A stretch of DNA of 64,000 nucleotides from Paracoccaceae bacterium (lineage in GTDB: Bacteria; Pseudomonadota; Alphaproteobacteria; Rhodobacterales; Rhodobacteraceae), in NCBI GenBank assembly GCA_024304985.1, contig JAMWZC010000002.1:558001-622000 (forward strand), written 5' to 3'. Position 1 is the stretch's first letter, and every line of letters begins with the position of its first letter. A model generated the notes under the pieces. That model was given only the letters and a program-made list of their open reading frames with translations, was not told the DNA's origin and did no database searches. This document shows, one piece after another, positions 27,179 through 37,414 of this stretch. Made by a program: the position numbers and the translations under genes.

Positions 27179-27304
27179 GCCGCGACGCTAGCCGCGGCTT
27201 TCGCGCTTGTATAGGGCGCATACGACCCATCGGTGACGCAAATGTGTGCAAGGGTGCAAGACAGGCGACAGGGCCAGCGTGTAGAAGGCTGAAAAGCCCC
27301 AAGG

Positions 27305-27925
27305 ATGGCCCTGATGATCGACGCCCTGATCCTGCCCGCACAACGCCGCGCCCTGCACCCGCTGGCGCTGGCCCTGCACCGGCGTGGCGTGACGGCGGAC
27401 AGTATCTCGCTGTCGGGCTTTGCGATCGGGATACTGGCCGTGCCCGCACTGGCCATGGGCTGGGTCTGGCTGGCACTGGCGCTGATCCTGCTCAATCGGC
27501 TGGCCGATGGTCTGGACGGCGCCGTGGCGCGGCTCAGCGCCCCGACGGATCGCGGCGCTTTCCTTGATATTGCGCTGGATTTCGTCTTTTACGCGCTCAT
27601 CCCTCTGGGCTTCGCGATGGCCGATCCCGCGACAAACGCGCTGCCCGCCGCCGTGCTGATCACGGCGTTTGTCGGCACCGGGTCCAGCTTTCTGGCCTTT
27701 GCCGTCATCGCCGCCAAACGCGACCTGCGGGCGCAGGATTACCCCACTAAAGGCATCTTCTATCTTGGCGGCCTGACCGAAGGGTTCGAGACGATCGCGC
27801 TATTTGTCGCCATGTGCCTCATGCCCGCACTGTTCCCCATGCTCGCCTATGGCTTCGCCGCAGCCTGCGCGCTCACGACCCTGACCCGCTGGTGGCAGGG
27901 CTGGCAGGCTTTCAAGCCGGACTAG
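27305..27925 (+). CDS. CDP-alcohol phosphatidyltransferase family membrane protein
   Basis: The 206-residue protein has five or six hydrophobic segments and the family's metal-binding motif as [20 protein letters not shown] followed by DIALD, residues about 63-87. The gap between AR and G is seven residues instead of the usual eight. Enzymes of the group transfer a phosphatidyl unit from CDP-diacylglycerol to an alcohol. The acceptor cannot be told. An ATG nine bases later (27314) has AAGG at a better distance and may be the true start. The stop overlaps the convergent ugpC stop by four bases. The neighbouring glycerol-3-phosphate importer suggests a loose phospholipid link, but they are on opposite strands. 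Confidence 0.88.
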   Translation: MALMIDALILPAQRRALHPLALALHRRGVTADSISLSGFAIGILAVPALAMGWVWLALALILLNRLADGLDGAVARLSAPTDRGAFLDIALDFVFYALIPLGFAMADPATNALPAAVLITAFVGTGSSFLAFAVIAAKRDLRAQDYPTKGIFYLGGLTEGFETIALFVAMCLMPALFPMLAYGFAAACALTTLTRWWQGWQAFKPD

Positions 27926-28923
27926 ATCCGCTTTCCATCCTCGCCAAAGACCATCATCGCGGCATCGTGCCAGCCCAGCCACAAATCCGTCCCCTCGCTT
28001 GGCAAGGGCAGATGCCCGCCCTGCCGCACGGTGATCAACTGCCCATGCGGCAGGCGCAGATGCACCAAAGTCTCGGCCCCCAGCGCCTCGCAATAGGCGA
28101 CACGCGCCTGCAACCGCGTCGGGCTGTCGGTCAGCTGGATATGCTCGGGCCGGATGCCCACGGTCTTGCCGACATTCACACCCACGCTGCCCGCCGGCAT
28201 GAAATTCGTGGCCGGTGATCCGATGAAGCCTGCCACGAATTCGGTCTGCGGATTCTCATAAACCTCCAGCGGCTTGCCGATCTGGTCGGCCTTGCCCGCG
28301 TTCATCACGATCATCCGGTCGGCCAGCGTCATCGCCTCGACCTGATCATGCGTCACATAAAGCGATGTGACCCCCAATTCCCGCTGCAATTGCTTGATCT
28401 CCAGCCGCATCTGCACGCGCAGCTTGGCGTCGAGGTTCGACAAGGGCTCGTCGAACAGGAACACCGCAGGCTTGCGCACAATCGCGCGGCCCATGGCCAC
28501 CCGCTGCCGCTGCCCGCCCGACAATTCACGCGGCTTGCGGTCCAGATACGGCTCCAGCTGCAACAGCTTGGCCGCCACCGCGACCCGCGCGGCGATCTCA
28601 TCCTTGGGTGTCTTGGCGATCTTCAACCCGTAGGCCATGTTATCAAACACCGACATATGCGGGTAAAGCGCATAGTTCTGGAACACCATCGCGATATTGC
28701 GCTCCATCGGCTCGGCCTCATTGACGCGCTTATCGCCAATGCGGATCTCGCCGCTGGTGATGCCCTCCAGCCCCGCCACCATCCGCAAAAGCGTGGACTT
28801 GCCACAGCCGGACGGCCCGACGATCACGATGAACTCGCCATCGGCCACGTCGATATTCACACCGTGGATCACATCCGTCGCGCCAAAGGATTTGCGCACG
28901 TTATCAAGGGTCAAGGTCGCCAT
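27922..28923 (-). CDS. ugpC: sn-Glycerol-3-phosphate ABC transporter ATPase UgpC
   Basis: The 333-residue MalK/UgpC-type ATPase has Walker [10 protein letters not shown], signature [15 protein letters not shown], Walker [15 protein letters not shown] and a C-terminal OB-fold regulatory domain (about 235-333, including [10 protein letters not shown]). It powers uptake of glycerol-3-phosphate and glycerophosphodiesters. Its ATG directly abuts the ugpE stop codon (TAA then ATG). It is the last gene of the ugpB-ugpA-ugpE-ugpC operon. Confidence 0.95.
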   Translation of the reverse strand: MATLTLDNVRKSFGATDVIHGVNIDVADGEFIVIVGPSGCGKSTLLRMVAGLEGITSGEIRIGDKRVNEAEPMERNIAMVFQNYALYPHMSVFDNMAYGLKIAKTPKDEIAARVAVAAKLLQLEPYLDRKPRELSGGQRQRVAMGRAIVRKPAVFLFDEPLSNLDAKLRVQMRLEIKQLQRELGVTSLYVTHDQVEAMTLADRMIVMNAGKADQIGKPLEVYENPQTEFVAGFIGSPATNFMPAGSVGVNVGKTVGIRPEHIQLTDSPTRLQARVAYCEALGAETLVHLRLPHGQLITVRQGGHLPLPSEGTDLWLGWHDAAMMVFGEDGKRI

Positions 28924-29778
28924 TTATTTCTCGCTATCGACTAGGCCACGGATGAAAAGCTTCTGCATCGAGATCACCACGATCACAGGCGGCACCATGG
29001 CCAGAATGGATGTCGCCATGATCACCGGCCAATCGGCCAGATCGTCACCTGATGGGAACATCTGCTTGATGCCCATGACGATGGTGTTCATCGACGGATC
29101 GGTGGTGATGAGCAGCGGCCAGAGATACTGGTTCCAGCCATAGATGAACAGGATCACGAACAGCGCCGCGATATTGGTGCGGCTCATCGGCAAAAGGATA
29201 TGCCAGAAGAACTGCATGGGGCTCGCCCCGTCCACGCGCGCGGCTTCCGTCAGCTCGTCCGGCACGGTCAGGAAGAACTGCCGGAACAGGAACGTCGCCG
29301 TGGCCGAAGCGATCAACGGAAAGATCAGCCCCGAATAACTGTTCAGCATCCCGAAATTCGCGATCACCTCATAGGTCGGCACGATCCGCACCTCGACCGG
29401 CAGCATCAGCGTCAGAAAGATCAGCCAGAAGAATACCGTCCGCCCCGGAAAGCGGAAATAGACGATGGCAAAGGCGGATGTCAGCGAGATCACGATCTTC
29501 CCGATGGTAATCCCCAGCGCCATGATCAGTGAATTCAGCATCATCGACGCCACCGGCGCATTCACGCCTGAAAACAGCGCCTTGCTGTAATTCTCGATGA
29601 AATGCCCGCCCGGCAGCAGCGGCATCGGCGGACGCACGATCTCGGGCTGCGTGACGGTCGAGGCGACAAAGGCCAGCCAGATCGGAAAGAAGATGAACAG
29701 GACGCCGATGATCAGACCCAGATGGGTGAACCAATGGCCAAGGCCGCGTCGTTGCACCATGCCGCGTTGATCAGACAT
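28924..29778 (-). CDS. ugpE: sn-Glycerol-3-phosphate ABC transporter permease UgpE
   Basis: The 284-residue inner-membrane protein has six predicted helices and the EAA loop EAARVDGASPMQFFWHILLP. It is the partner of UgpA in the translocation channel. Its ATG overlaps the ugpA stop by one base (TGATG), a sign of translational coupling. The N terminus [21 protein letters not shown] is cytoplasmic and basic. Confidence 0.95.
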   Translation of the reverse strand: MSDQRGMVQRRGLGHWFTHLGLIIGVLFIFFPIWLAFVASTVTQPEIVRPPMPLLPGGHFIENYSKALFSGVNAPVASMMLNSLIMALGITIGKIVISLTSAFAIVYFRFPGRTVFFWLIFLTLMLPVEVRIVPTYEVIANFGMLNSYSGLIFPLIASATATFLFRQFFLTVPDELTEAARVDGASPMQFFWHILLPMSRTNIAALFVILFIYGWNQYLWPLLITTDPSMNTIVMGIKQMFPSGDDLADWPVIMATSILAMVPPVIVVISMQKLFIRGLVDSEK

Positions 29779-30659
29779 CAGTAATGCACCCTGCGTTCGA
29801 TGAATTTGAACTGGATCACGGTCAGTATCCCCACCAGCAGCAGCAGGATCACCGACTGCGCCGCGCTTGACCCCAGATCCTGCCCGACGAAGCCGTCGGA
29901 ATAGACCTTGTAGACAAGGATCGTCGTCGCCTGCTGCGGCCCGCCCGCCGTGATCGTGTGGATCACGCCGAAGGTCTCGAAAAACGCATAGACCACATTG
30001 ACGACCAGCAGGAAAAACGTGGTGGGCGACAAGAGCGGCCAGACGATGGTGCGGAACCGTGTCCAGAACTTCGCCCCGTCGATCGCCGCCGCCTCGATCA
30101 CCGAACGCGGGATCGCCTGCAACCCGGCCAGGAAAAACAAGAAGTTATAGCTGATCCGCCCCCAGCTTGACGCGACCACGACCAATCCCATGGCCTCGGC
30201 CTCGTCAAGGACATGGTTCCAGTCATAGCCCAGCAGACCCAGATACCATGCCACCACGCCCACGCGCGTGTTGAACATGAACATCCACAGCACGCCCGCC
30301 ACAGCCGGGGCCACCGCATAGGGCCAGATCAGCAGGGTGCGATAGGTGCCCGACCCCTTGATCAGCCGATCCGCCAGAATCGCCAGGTAAAGCGCCACGC
30401 CCATCGACACCACCGTGACCAGCCCCGAGAAGATGGCCGTCGTCACAAAGGACGCGCGGTAATAGGGATCGCCCAGCAGATATTCGAAATTGCCCAGACC
30501 CACGAACTGCGTCTTCAACCCGAAAGGATCGGGCACGAACATCGACTGCCAGATCGCCTGCCCCGCCGGATAGAAGAAAAAGATCGCGGTGATCACGATC
30601 TGCGGCAGAAGCAGCAGGGCGGGCAGCATCCAGCCCTTGAAGATGACGCGCTTTTCCAT
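29778..30659 (-). CDS. ugpA: sn-Glycerol-3-phosphate ABC transporter permease UgpA
   Basis: The 293-residue permease starts [20 protein letters not shown] and has six predicted helices, with the EAA loop [20 protein letters not shown] near residue 200. It pairs with UgpE. The start lies about 105 bases after the ugpB stop; a GC-rich hairpin with a T-rich tail sits in that gap (30719-30749), which probably lowers downstream expression relative to the binding protein. Confidence 0.95.
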   Translation of the reverse strand: MEKRVIFKGWMLPALLLLPQIVITAIFFFYPAGQAIWQSMFVPDPFGLKTQFVGLGNFEYLLGDPYYRASFVTTAIFSGLVTVVSMGVALYLAILADRLIKGSGTYRTLLIWPYAVAPAVAGVLWMFMFNTRVGVVAWYLGLLGYDWNHVLDEAEAMGLVVVASSWGRISYNFLFFLAGLQAIPRSVIEAAAIDGAKFWTRFRTIVWPLLSPTTFFLLVVNVVYAFFETFGVIHTITAGGPQQATTILVYKVYSDGFVGQDLGSSAAQSVILLLLVGILTVIQFKFIERRVHY

Positions 30660-30714
30660 GCGGAGATATCCGGTTCAGGTCAACGGGGAGGGTATCATGG
30701 GACAGGCCGTGGCG

Positions 30715-30749
30715 AAAGAAAACGGCCCCCGATCATGCCGGGGGCCGTT
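30715..30749 (-). terminator. Attenuating hairpin between ugpB and ugpA
   Basis: AACGGCCCCC (30721-30730) and GGGGGCCGTT (30740-30749) form a ten-base stem with a short loop. Read on the minus strand the stem is followed by TTTTCTTTC. It lies just after the ugpB stop. Such intercistronic hairpins often protect the binding-protein mRNA or stop part of transcription, which gives more UgpB than permease. Confidence 0.75.
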
Positions 30750-30764
30750 GTGATGGCTGATGCC

Positions 30765-32075
30765 TCAGCGGTTGGCCTGCTCAAAGCGGCGCAGCAACTG
30801 GTTGCCACGCTCCACGGCGCTGTTCAGCGCGGCTTCTGCGGTTTTCTGACCAGACCACACACCTTCCAGCTCCTCATCGATGATCGTGCGGATCTGGTCA
30901 TAGCTGCCCAGACGCAGACCTTTGGAATTCGCGGTCGGCGCGTTGCGGGTCATCTGCAACCCGGCGATCTCGGTGCCCGGATTCGCAGCATAGAACCCTT
31001 GGCTTTCGGTCAACTCACCCGCTGCTGTCGTGATCGGCAGATAGCCGGTATCCTGATGCCACTTGGCCTGCACCTCGGGCGAGGACAGGAAGTTCAGGAA
31101 GGCGGCCACACCCTTGTATTCCTCTGCGGGCTTGCCTGCCATGATCCAGACGGACGCGCCGCCGATGATCGTGTTCTGCGGTGCGGCCTCGACCGAATCC
31201 CAGTAGGGCAGGTGGCGGATATCGAAATCGAACTGCGCCTCGGCCTTCACACCGGCGTAACCGGCAGAGCTTTCGGTGAACAGCGCGCATTCGCCGCCGC
31301 GGAAATTGGCGCCCGCCTCGTTGCGGCGACCGTTGTAGATGAACTTGCCCTCCTGCGCCCATTTGCCCAGCTGTTCGATATGGGCCACCTGCAACGGGCC
31401 ATTGAAGACCAGCTCGGCGTCAAACCCTTCAAAGCCGTTGGATTTGGTGGCGAAAGGCACGTCATGATAGGCCGAGAAGCTTTCCAGATGCACCCAGCTC
31501 TGCCACGAGGTCGTATAGGGGCAGGTGACCCCGGCATCCTTGAGCTGCGTCAGCACCGCATCCCATGCTTCCCATGTGGACAGGTCCACATCGGGGTCGA
31601 TCCCCGCCTCGGACAGCTTGTCGCGGTTCACATACAGCACCTGCGTGGACGAGTTATAGGGATAGGACAGCATCTGCCCGTCCGCGGTGGTGTAATAGCC
31701 GGTGACGGCCGGGATATAGGCATTCGGATCGAAAGGAAGGCCGGATTCCTCCATCACCTCATAGACCGGCTTGATCGCGCCGGTGGCGGCCATCATCGTG
31801 GCGGTGCCGACCTCGAACACCTGCAACAGATGCGGCTGCTCGCCAGCACGGAAGGCGGCGATCCCGGCGTTCAGCGCCTCGGAATAGTTGCCCTTGTGCG
31901 TCGCCACGACCTTGTAGTCGGACTGGCTGGCGTTGAACTGCGCGACCTGCGCGTCCAGCAATTCGCCCAGACGGCCGGTAAAGGCGTGCCACCACTGGAT
32001 CTCGGTCTGTGCCGAAGCGGCGGTGCCCCATGCCATGGACATGGCCAGGGCCAGGTTCAAAGTCTTGATGTTCAT
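30765..32075 (-). CDS. ugpB: sn-Glycerol-3-phosphate ABC transporter substrate-binding protein UgpB
   Basis: The 436-residue periplasmic protein has a signal peptide (MNIKTLNLALAMSMAWGTAASA, cut before QTEIQ). The mature start IQWWHAFTGRLGELLDAQ and the segment KGNYSEALNAGIAAFRAGEQ, then VFEVGTATMMAATGAIKPVY, are close to E. coli UgpB, including the Trp and acidic residues of its glycerol-phosphate pocket. GGGAGGACGAC precedes the ATG. Its 299-base upstream region holds sequences like DeoR/GlpR-type operators (see the regulatory entry). Confidence 0.96.
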   Translation of the reverse strand: MNIKTLNLALAMSMAWGTAASAQTEIQWWHAFTGRLGELLDAQVAQFNASQSDYKVVATHKGNYSEALNAGIAAFRAGEQPHLLQVFEVGTATMMAATGAIKPVYEVMEESGLPFDPNAYIPAVTGYYTTADGQMLSYPYNSSTQVLYVNRDKLSEAGIDPDVDLSTWEAWDAVLTQLKDAGVTCPYTTSWQSWVHLESFSAYHDVPFATKSNGFEGFDAELVFNGPLQVAHIEQLGKWAQEGKFIYNGRRNEAGANFRGGECALFTESSAGYAGVKAEAQFDFDIRHLPYWDSVEAAPQNTIIGGASVWIMAGKPAEEYKGVAAFLNFLSSPEVQAKWHQDTGYLPITTAAGELTESQGFYAANPGTEIAGLQMTRNAPTANSKGLRLGSYDQIRTIIDEELEGVWSGQKTAEAALNSAVERGNQLLRRFEQANR

Positions 32076-32374
32076 GTCGTCCTCCCAGACGTTTCATGCT
32101 TCGTGGATTGCCTGCCCCGATCCAGCGCCAAAAGGTGCGAGCCGAAGCGAACATTTCTGAAACGATACGAAAGGATTGGTCCGAAGCCCCCGAGCAAGTC
32201 AAGCAATTTTGGCCTGCCAGCCGCAAGGGCAACCAGAAGGGTCGCGTCATCCCGTATCATCAGCCGCTGGCTAGAGGCGCAATGTAACGAACCCATGAAG
32301 GCGCAGGCGAATGTTCGATCTTTTTCGCCTGCGTGCGATGCGTGGCCCGGCGCAGGGCGCCCGGCCGGACAGGA
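32076..32374 (-). promoter_or_regulatory. ugpB promoter region with DeoR/GlpR-like half sites
   Basis: No gene is seen in this 299-base interval. On the minus strand, bases 32143-32174 read as a run of TTTCG, ATCG, TTTC, TTCG and TTCG steps at about five-base spacing, with AATGTTCGCT inside; AATGTTCGAT occurs again (on the plus strand) at 32310-32319. AATGTTCG is the half site known for GlpR of the DeoR family. The second copy lies in the loop region of a ten-base hairpin, CGCAGGCGAA (32302-32311) with TTCGCCTGCG (32324-32333), just past the znuA stop. No clear Pho box was found. Regulator identity is inference. Confidence 0.35.
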
Positions 32375-33418
32375 TCAGCCGCCCAGACAGGTCGTGAAGG
32401 CGCCTGCCATGCTGCGCAACACCTGCGGATAAAGGTCGGCACCGGGGGCCATGTCCTGCCCCAGCGGGTCCAGCAATCCGACCCGCGCGCTATCGCCGAA
32501 CACGGTCTCGACCAGCCCGCTGCTGAACTGCGGCTCTGCGAAAACACAGGCAGCCCCAAGGTCGGCCACCGCCTCGCGCAGCTCCGCGATTCGGCCCGCG
32601 CTGGGCGCGCTCGCATCGCTGAACGAGATGGCCCCCGCCGCGGCCAACCCGAAGCGCCGCTCGAAATACTGATAGGCGTCGTGGAACACGACAAACTCTG
32701 TCTCGGCCATAGGGGCCAGAAGCTTGGTCAACTCCGCCTCCAGCGCCGTCAGTTCCGCCTGCCCCTCGGCCGCATTGGCGGCATAGGCCGCGGCATTCTC
32801 CGGGTCCAGCCTCGAAAGTTCCGCCGCAATCGCCCCCAGCCAGACCCGCCCGTTCGCCGGGTCCAGCCAGGCATGGGCATCCGCGCCGGAATGGTCATGC
32901 CCGGCATGATCCCCGGCATGGCTTTCCGCCTTGTCATGGTCATGATCATGCGCCTCGGCCTTGTCATGCGCGTGGTCATGATCGTGATCGTGCCCCTTGG
33001 CCGCCTCATGATCATGCCCCTCATGTTCCCCGTGATCATGCGCCGCAAAGGTCGCCCCTTCGCGATAGTCATGCAGGATCGTGCCCTCCACCGACATCAG
33101 CTCCAGAACCGCAGCCCCTTCGCCCAATGTCTCGACCGGCCCTTCCAGCCAAGGGGTCAGACCCTCGCCGATCCAGACCACCAGATCCGCCTGTTCCAGA
33201 GCCTGCGCCTCGGACGGGCGCATCGCATAGCCATGCGGTGATGCGCCGGGCCGCACGATCAGCGCAGGCGCACCCAGATCGCCCATCACCTGCGCCACCA
33301 GCGAATGCACCGGCGCGATATCGGTCGCAACCTGCGGCACCTCGGCCAGCGCGGCGGTGGACAGCAACGAGGCCATCAGACCAATCGAAAACGGGGCAGG
33401 GCGAAACAGCGGACGCAT
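32375..33418 (-). CDS. znuA: High-affinity zinc ABC transporter substrate-binding protein ZnuA
   Basis: The 347-residue cluster A-I (TroA-like) binding protein has a signal peptide (cut after ALA near residue 25). Zinc ligands are His62 in GASPHGYAMRPS, His182 in DAHAWLDP, the His in VVFHDAYQYF and an Asp in ISFSDASAP. A His/Asp-rich loop covers residues about 127-176 (HDHGEHEGHDHE, HDHDHDHAHDK and so on), the usual mark of zinc rather than manganese binding proteins. The ATG at 33418 has CCGAGGAATCGCCC ahead; longer in-frame starts extend into the zur side and are not real. It is divergent from zur across two Zur boxes. Confidence 0.97.
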   Translation of the reverse strand: MRPLFRPAPFSIGLMASLLSTAALAEVPQVATDIAPVHSLVAQVMGDLGAPALIVRPGASPHGYAMRPSEAQALEQADLVVWIGEGLTPWLEGPVETLGEGAAVLELMSVEGTILHDYREGATFAAHDHGEHEGHDHEAAKGHDHDHDHAHDKAEAHDHDHDKAESHAGDHAGHDHSGADAHAWLDPANGRVWLGAIAAELSRLDPENAAAYAANAAEGQAELTALEAELTKLLAPMAETEFVVFHDAYQYFERRFGLAAAGAISFSDASAPSAGRIAELREAVADLGAACVFAEPQFSSGLVETVFGDSARVGLLDPLGQDMAPGADLYPQVLRSMAGAFTTCLGG

Positions 33419-33461
33419 GGGCGATTCCTCGGATGTTGACAGGACCGGACCTGAGGTAGTC

Positions 33462-33501
33462 GATATGTTATAACATTGCAAACCGAATGTTATAACATTG
33501 C
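33462..33501. promoter_or_regulatory. Tandem Zur boxes between znuA and zur
   Basis: Two copies of the perfect 12-base palindrome ATGTTATAACAT occupy 33465-33476 and 33487-33498. Their centres are 22 bases apart, about two helical turns, so two Zur dimers would sit on one face of the DNA. They lie 47 bases from the znuA start and 38 bases from the zur start. The sequence matches the alphaproteobacterial Zur box core. Zinc-replete repression of both divergent units is the expected effect. Confidence 0.88.
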
Positions 33502-33535
33502 ATAATCCCGCCCGATGCCCTACCTCTGACGGATC

Positions 33536-34018
33536 ATGACCGCCCATGGATTCGACCCGCACGATCACGACCATTGCATCGCTGACGCCCTGTCCGCGGC
33601 CGAAGATGCCTGCGCGCGCCGCAAGCTGAACCTCACGCCCGTCCGCCGCCGCGTGCTGGAAATCCTGCTCCAGCAGCACAAGGCGATGGGCGCCTATGAC
33701 ATCCTCGCACGGCTCGAATCCGAAGGTCTGGGCTCGCAACCTCCGGTCGCCTACCGCGCGCTTGATTTTCTGGTCAGCAACGGCTTCGCCCACAAGATCG
33801 AAGGGCTGAACGCCTATATCGCCTGCTCGCATCCCAACGCGACCCACGCGCCCGCCTTCCTGATCTGCCGCAAATGCGGCGTGGTGCAGGAAACCCAATC
33901 CGAACCCGCCAAGGGCACGCTCGGCTCGGTCGCCCGCGCCTCGGGCTTCGTGATCGAAAGCACCGTGGTCGAGGCGCAGGGAGTCTGCCCCGCCTGTCAG
34001 GACGGAGCCCCGGCATGA
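33536..34018 (+). CDS. zur: Zinc uptake regulator Zur (Fur family)
   Basis: The 160-residue Fur-family repressor has a winged helix (TPVRRRVLEILLQQHKAMGAYDILARL), a structural-zinc site from CRKCG and CPAC, and regulatory ligands in ACSHPNATHAPAF. Its N terminus has a His-rich patch, GFDPHDHDHC. The gene sits between znuA and znuC, and its stop overlaps the znuC start (ATGA). Two Zur palindromes directly upstream indicate autoregulation. Confidence 0.96.
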   Translation: MTAHGFDPHDHDHCIADALSAAEDACARRKLNLTPVRRRVLEILLQQHKAMGAYDILARLESEGLGSQPPVAYRALDFLVSNGFAHKIEGLNAYIACSHPNATHAPAFLICRKCGVVQETQSEPAKGTLGSVARASGFVIESTVVEAQGVCPACQDGAPA

Positions 34019-34818
34019 GCCTGATCGAAGCCCGCGACCTCTCGGTGCGCTACGGTGGCCATACCGTTCTGTCCCATGTGGACATGTCCATCGACAAGGG
34101 CGAGATCGTGACGATCGTCGGCCCCAACGGATCGGGCAAATCCACGCTCCTGCGCGCCATCATCGGCGCGGTGCCGGTGGCAAGCGGCCGCCTGATCCGC
34201 GACGCCGGGGTGAGCATCGGCTATGTGCCGCAGAAACTTGCCATCGACCCGACCTTGCCCATGACCGTGGCCCGCTTCATGTCCCTGCCGCGCCGCCAGC
34301 ACCCCGCCGATGTGGCCGCCGCCTTGGAACAGGCGGGCGTCCCCGACCTCAGCACCCGCCAGATGACCGACCTGTCGGGCGGACAGTTCCAGCGCGTGCT
34401 GCTCGCCCGCGCGCTGCTTGCGAAACCCGACCTGCTGCTGCTGGACGAGGCGACACAGGGCCTCGACCAACCCGGCTCCGCTGCCTTCTACCGCCAGATC
34501 GAGGATGTGCGCCGCCGTCTTGGCTGTGCCGTGCTCATGGTCAGCCACGAACTCCATGTGGTCATGAGCGCCTCGGACCGCGTGATCTGCCTCAACGGCC
34601 ATGTCTGCTGCCAGGGCACGCCCGAAATCGTCGCCTCCGCCCCCGAATACCGCGCGCTCTTCGGCACCGGGACCCAAGGCGCATTGGCCCTCTACCGCCA
34701 CGATCACAACCACAGCCATGATGACGGCTGCGATCACGATCACGGCCATGCCCATGACCACGCGCATGACACCGGGGTGATCCCGCTTCATCAGACCACA
34801 CGCGACAAGGTGCATTGA
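34015..34818 (+). CDS. znuC: Zinc ABC transporter ATPase ZnuC with His-rich tail
   Basis: The 267-residue ATPase has Walker [10 protein letters not shown], signature [15 protein letters not shown] and Walker [14 protein letters not shown]-terminal extension (about 228-256) is strongly His/Asp-rich, with [19 protein letters not shown]. Such tails are known in some ZnuC proteins and may sense cytoplasmic zinc. The ATG overlaps the zur stop; the stop overlaps the znuB ATG, so zur-znuC-znuB is a tightly coupled operon. Confidence 0.96.
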   Translation: MSLIEARDLSVRYGGHTVLSHVDMSIDKGEIVTIVGPNGSGKSTLLRAIIGAVPVASGRLIRDAGVSIGYVPQKLAIDPTLPMTVARFMSLPRRQHPADVAAALEQAGVPDLSTRQMTDLSGGQFQRVLLARALLAKPDLLLLDEATQGLDQPGSAAFYRQIEDVRRRLGCAVLMVSHELHVVMSASDRVICLNGHVCCQGTPEIVASAPEYRALFGTGTQGALALYRHDHNHSHDDGCDHDHGHAHDHAHDTGVIPLHQTTRDKVH

Positions 34819-35609
34819 TGCTGGACGACTTCCTCATCCGCGCCACCCTCGCCGGTCTGGGCGTGGCTCTGGCCGCTGCTCCGATGGGCTGTTTTGTGGT
34901 CTGGCGGCGCATGGCCTATTTCGGCGATGCCACCGCCCATGCCTCGATCCTCGGTGTCGCGATTGCGCTGGCCCTGTCGGTCTCGGTCTTTCTGGGCGCG
35001 ATGGCCATGGCGCTGCTGATGGCGCTGGCCGTGACCGCACTCTCCGGGCGCGGCTATGCGGTGGATACGCTTCTGGGCGTGCTCGCTCATTCCGCGCTGG
35101 CCTTCGGGCTGGTCGCCGTGTCCTTTCTGTCGGGCGTGCGGATCGACCTGATGGCCTATCTCTTCGGCGATATCCTCGCCGTCGGCAAAACCGACCTTGC
35201 CCTGATCTGGGGCGGGGCGGCGCTGGTCCTCGCGCTGCTCACATGGCGCTGGTCCGCCCTGCTGACCGCCACGCTCAACCCCGACCTCGCCCATGCCTCC
35301 GGCATCGACCCCCGGCGCGAACAACTGGTGCTCACCCTCGCCCTTGCCGTGGTCGTCGCGGTCGCGATCAAGGTCGTGGGCGTCCTGCTGATCGCCGCCT
35401 TGCTGATCATCCCCGCCGCCGCCGCGCGCCCCTTCGCCCGCACGCCCGAAGGCATGGCCGTGATCGCCGTCCTCGTCGCCGGCCTGTCCGTGCTGGGCGG
35501 CTTGCAGGCCTCGCTGATGTTCGACACGCCCACCGGCCCCAGCATCGTCTGCATCGCCGCCCTGATCTTCGCGGGCAGCGCGCTGGGCACCTCGCTGCGG
35601 CGCGGCTGA
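34818..35609 (+). CDS. znuB: Zinc ABC transporter permease ZnuB
   Basis: The 263-residue membrane protein has about eight helices and the family signature [24 protein letters not shown]. The C-terminal half has the [20 protein letters not shown] segment typical of ABC-3 permeases. Its ATG at 34818 shares one base with the znuC stop (TGATG). A 23-base repeat follows its stop codon (35612-35634). Confidence 0.96.
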   Translation: MLDDFLIRATLAGLGVALAAAPMGCFVVWRRMAYFGDATAHASILGVAIALALSVSVFLGAMAMALLMALAVTALSGRGYAVDTLLGVLAHSALAFGLVAVSFLSGVRIDLMAYLFGDILAVGKTDLALIWGGAALVLALLTWRWSALLTATLNPDLAHASGIDPRREQLVLTLALAVVVAVAIKVVGVLLIAALLIIPAAAARPFARTPEGMAVIAVLVAGLSVLGGLQASLMFDTPTGPSIVCIAALIFAGSALGTSLRRG

Positions 35610-35611
35610 CA

Positions 35612-35634
35612 GCTTCTTTTTGCCCCAAATATCC
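35612..35634 (-). repeat. Short post-stop repeat, 23 bases (copy after znuB)
   Basis: This 23-base sequence, ending ...TTTTTGCCCCAAATATCC on the plus strand, starts two bases after the znuB stop. An identical 23-base copy starts directly after the argD stop (47478-47500). The rest of the 35610-35719 gap shows nothing else clear. Confidence 0.6.
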
Positions 35635-35719
35635 AATCCCGCCGCTGCCTCCGGCGCACCCCTCGCCCTTGCCGCGCAACTATGGCACCCTGCGCCTGAT
35701 GACCGGGAAAGGATCACCC

Positions 35720-37414
35720 ATGACGCCGCTTTCGACCCTCATCGCCGCCGGGCGCGGTCAGCAACCCGCCGATCTGGTCCTGCGCGGCGGTCGCATCCTC
35801 GATCTGGTGACCGGAGAACTGCTGTCAGGTGACGTCGCCATCTGCGGCGACACCATCGTGGGCACCTGCGCCAGCTATGACGCGGAACAGATCATCGACG
35901 TGACCGGCCTCATCCTCGTGCCCGGTTTCATCGACACCCATCTGCATATCGAAAGCTCGCTGGTCACGCCCTTCGAGTTCGACCGCTGCGTCACCCCGCG
36001 CGGCATCACCACCGCCATCTGCGACCCGCATGAGATCGCCAATGTCATCGGCGTGGACGGCATCCGCTATTTCCAGCAGGCCGCCCAACACACCCTCATG
36101 GATATCCGCGTGCAACTGTCGTCCTGCGTGCCGTCAACCCAGATGGAAACCGCAGGCGCGCGGATCGAAGCGGCCGATCTCGAACCCCTGATGCACCACC
36201 CCTCCGGCATCGGCCTGGCCGAGATGATGAACTACCCCGGCGTGCTGGCCGCCGATCCTGGCCTTCTGGCAAAGCTCGACCTTTTCCGCGGCGGCCATAT
36301 CGATGGCCACGCCCCGCAACTGACGGGCCGCGACCTCAACGCCTATATCGCCGCCGGAATCCGCACAGAACACGAGGCGACCACCGCCGCCGAGGCGCGT
36401 GAGAAGCTGCAAAAGGGCATGCGCGTGTTGATCCGCGAAGGCTCGGTTTCCAAGGACATGGTGGCCCTCGCCCCGCTTCTGACTGAAACAACCGCCCCCT
36501 ACATGTGCCTGTGCACCGATGACCGGAACCCGCTGGACATCGCCGAACATGGCCATCTCGATTACATGATCCGCAGCCTGATCGCCGCTGGCGTGCCGCC
36601 CCTCGCCGCCTACCGCGCCGCCAGCCTGTCCGCGGCCGAGGCGTTCGGGCTGAAAGATCGCGGCCTCATCGCACCGGGCAAACGCGCCGATATCGTGGCG
36701 ATTGACTCACTCGAAGGCTGCCACGCGCAACTGGTGATCTGCGGGGGCGTGCACGTCACCGACACAGCCTTCGCCGCCCGCCCCACGCTCCCGCCCGTCG
36801 GGCGGTCCTCGGTCAAGGCCCCAACAGTCACCGCACAGGATTTCCGCACCAAAGCCAACCGCGAGGATACAGACGTCATCGGCATCATCGAGGGCAAGAT
36901 CATCACCGATCACCTGCACGAGGTGATCCCCATCACCGACGGGGCCAAACAGGCCGACCCCGCCCGCGACCTCATCAAGATCGCGGTGGTCGAGCGTCAC
37001 GGCAAGAACGGCAATATCGCCACCGGCTTCGTGCGCGGCTTTGGCCTGCAAAACGGAGCCATCGCCTCGACTGTCTGCCACGATCACCACAACATCGCGG
37101 TGGTGGGTGCCGATGACGCCGACATGGCCGCCGCCGCCAACCGCCTGTCACAGATCGAAGGCGGTTTCGTCGTCGTCCAGAACGGTCGGATCCTCGCCGA
37201 ACTGCCCCTTCCCGTCGCGGGTCTCATGAGCCTTGAACCTTTTGAACATGTCCGAGACGCGCTGACCCACCTCCGCGCCGCCGCCCGCACCCTTGGCGTC
37301 ACGCTGGACGAGCCCTTCCTGCAACTGGCCTTCCTCGCCCTGCCGGTCATCCCCGCGCTCAAGATCACCGACCGTGGCCTTGTCGATGTGACACGGTTCG
37401 AGATCATCAGCTAA
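35720..37414 (+). CDS. ade: Adenine deaminase
   Basis: The 564-residue amidohydrolase converts adenine to hypoxanthine and ammonia in purine salvage. Metal-site motifs are [18 protein letters not shown] and the HE pair in [29 protein letters not shown]-like sequence holds the late Asp. Length fits AdeC-type enzymes. AAAGGATCACCC precedes the ATG at 35720; an ATG 21 bases upstream is also in frame. The stop overlaps the convergent TetR gene by eight bases. Confidence 0.94.
   Translation: MTPLSTLIAAGRGQQPADLVLRGGRILDLVTGELLSGDVAICGDTIVGTCASYDAEQIIDVTGLILVPGFIDTHLHIESSLVTPFEFDRCVTPRGITTAICDPHEIANVIGVDGIRYFQQAAQHTLMDIRVQLSSCVPSTQMETAGARIEAADLEPLMHHPSGIGLAEMMNYPGVLAADPGLLAKLDLFRGGHIDGHAPQLTGRDLNAYIAAGIRTEHEATTAAEAREKLQKGMRVLIREGSVSKDMVALAPLLTETTAPYMCLCTDDRNPLDIAEHGHLDYMIRSLIAAGVPPLAAYRAASLSAAEAFGLKDRGLIAPGKRADIVAIDSLEGCHAQLVICGGVHVTDTAFAARPTLPPVGRSSVKAPTVTAQDFRTKANREDTDVIGIIEGKIITDHLHEVIPITDGAKQADPARDLIKIAVVERHGKNGNIATGFVRGFGLQNGAIASTVCHDHHNIAVVGADDADMAAAANRLSQIEGGFVVVQNGRILAELPLPVAGLMSLEPFEHVRDALTHLRAAARTLGVTLDEPFLQLAFLALPVIPALKITDRGLVDVTRFEIIS

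Noticed and set aside
30213-32432. 739-codon plus-strand frame opposite the ugp operon
   Set aside because: Low-complexity Arg/His-rich translation; ugpBA is on the other strand.
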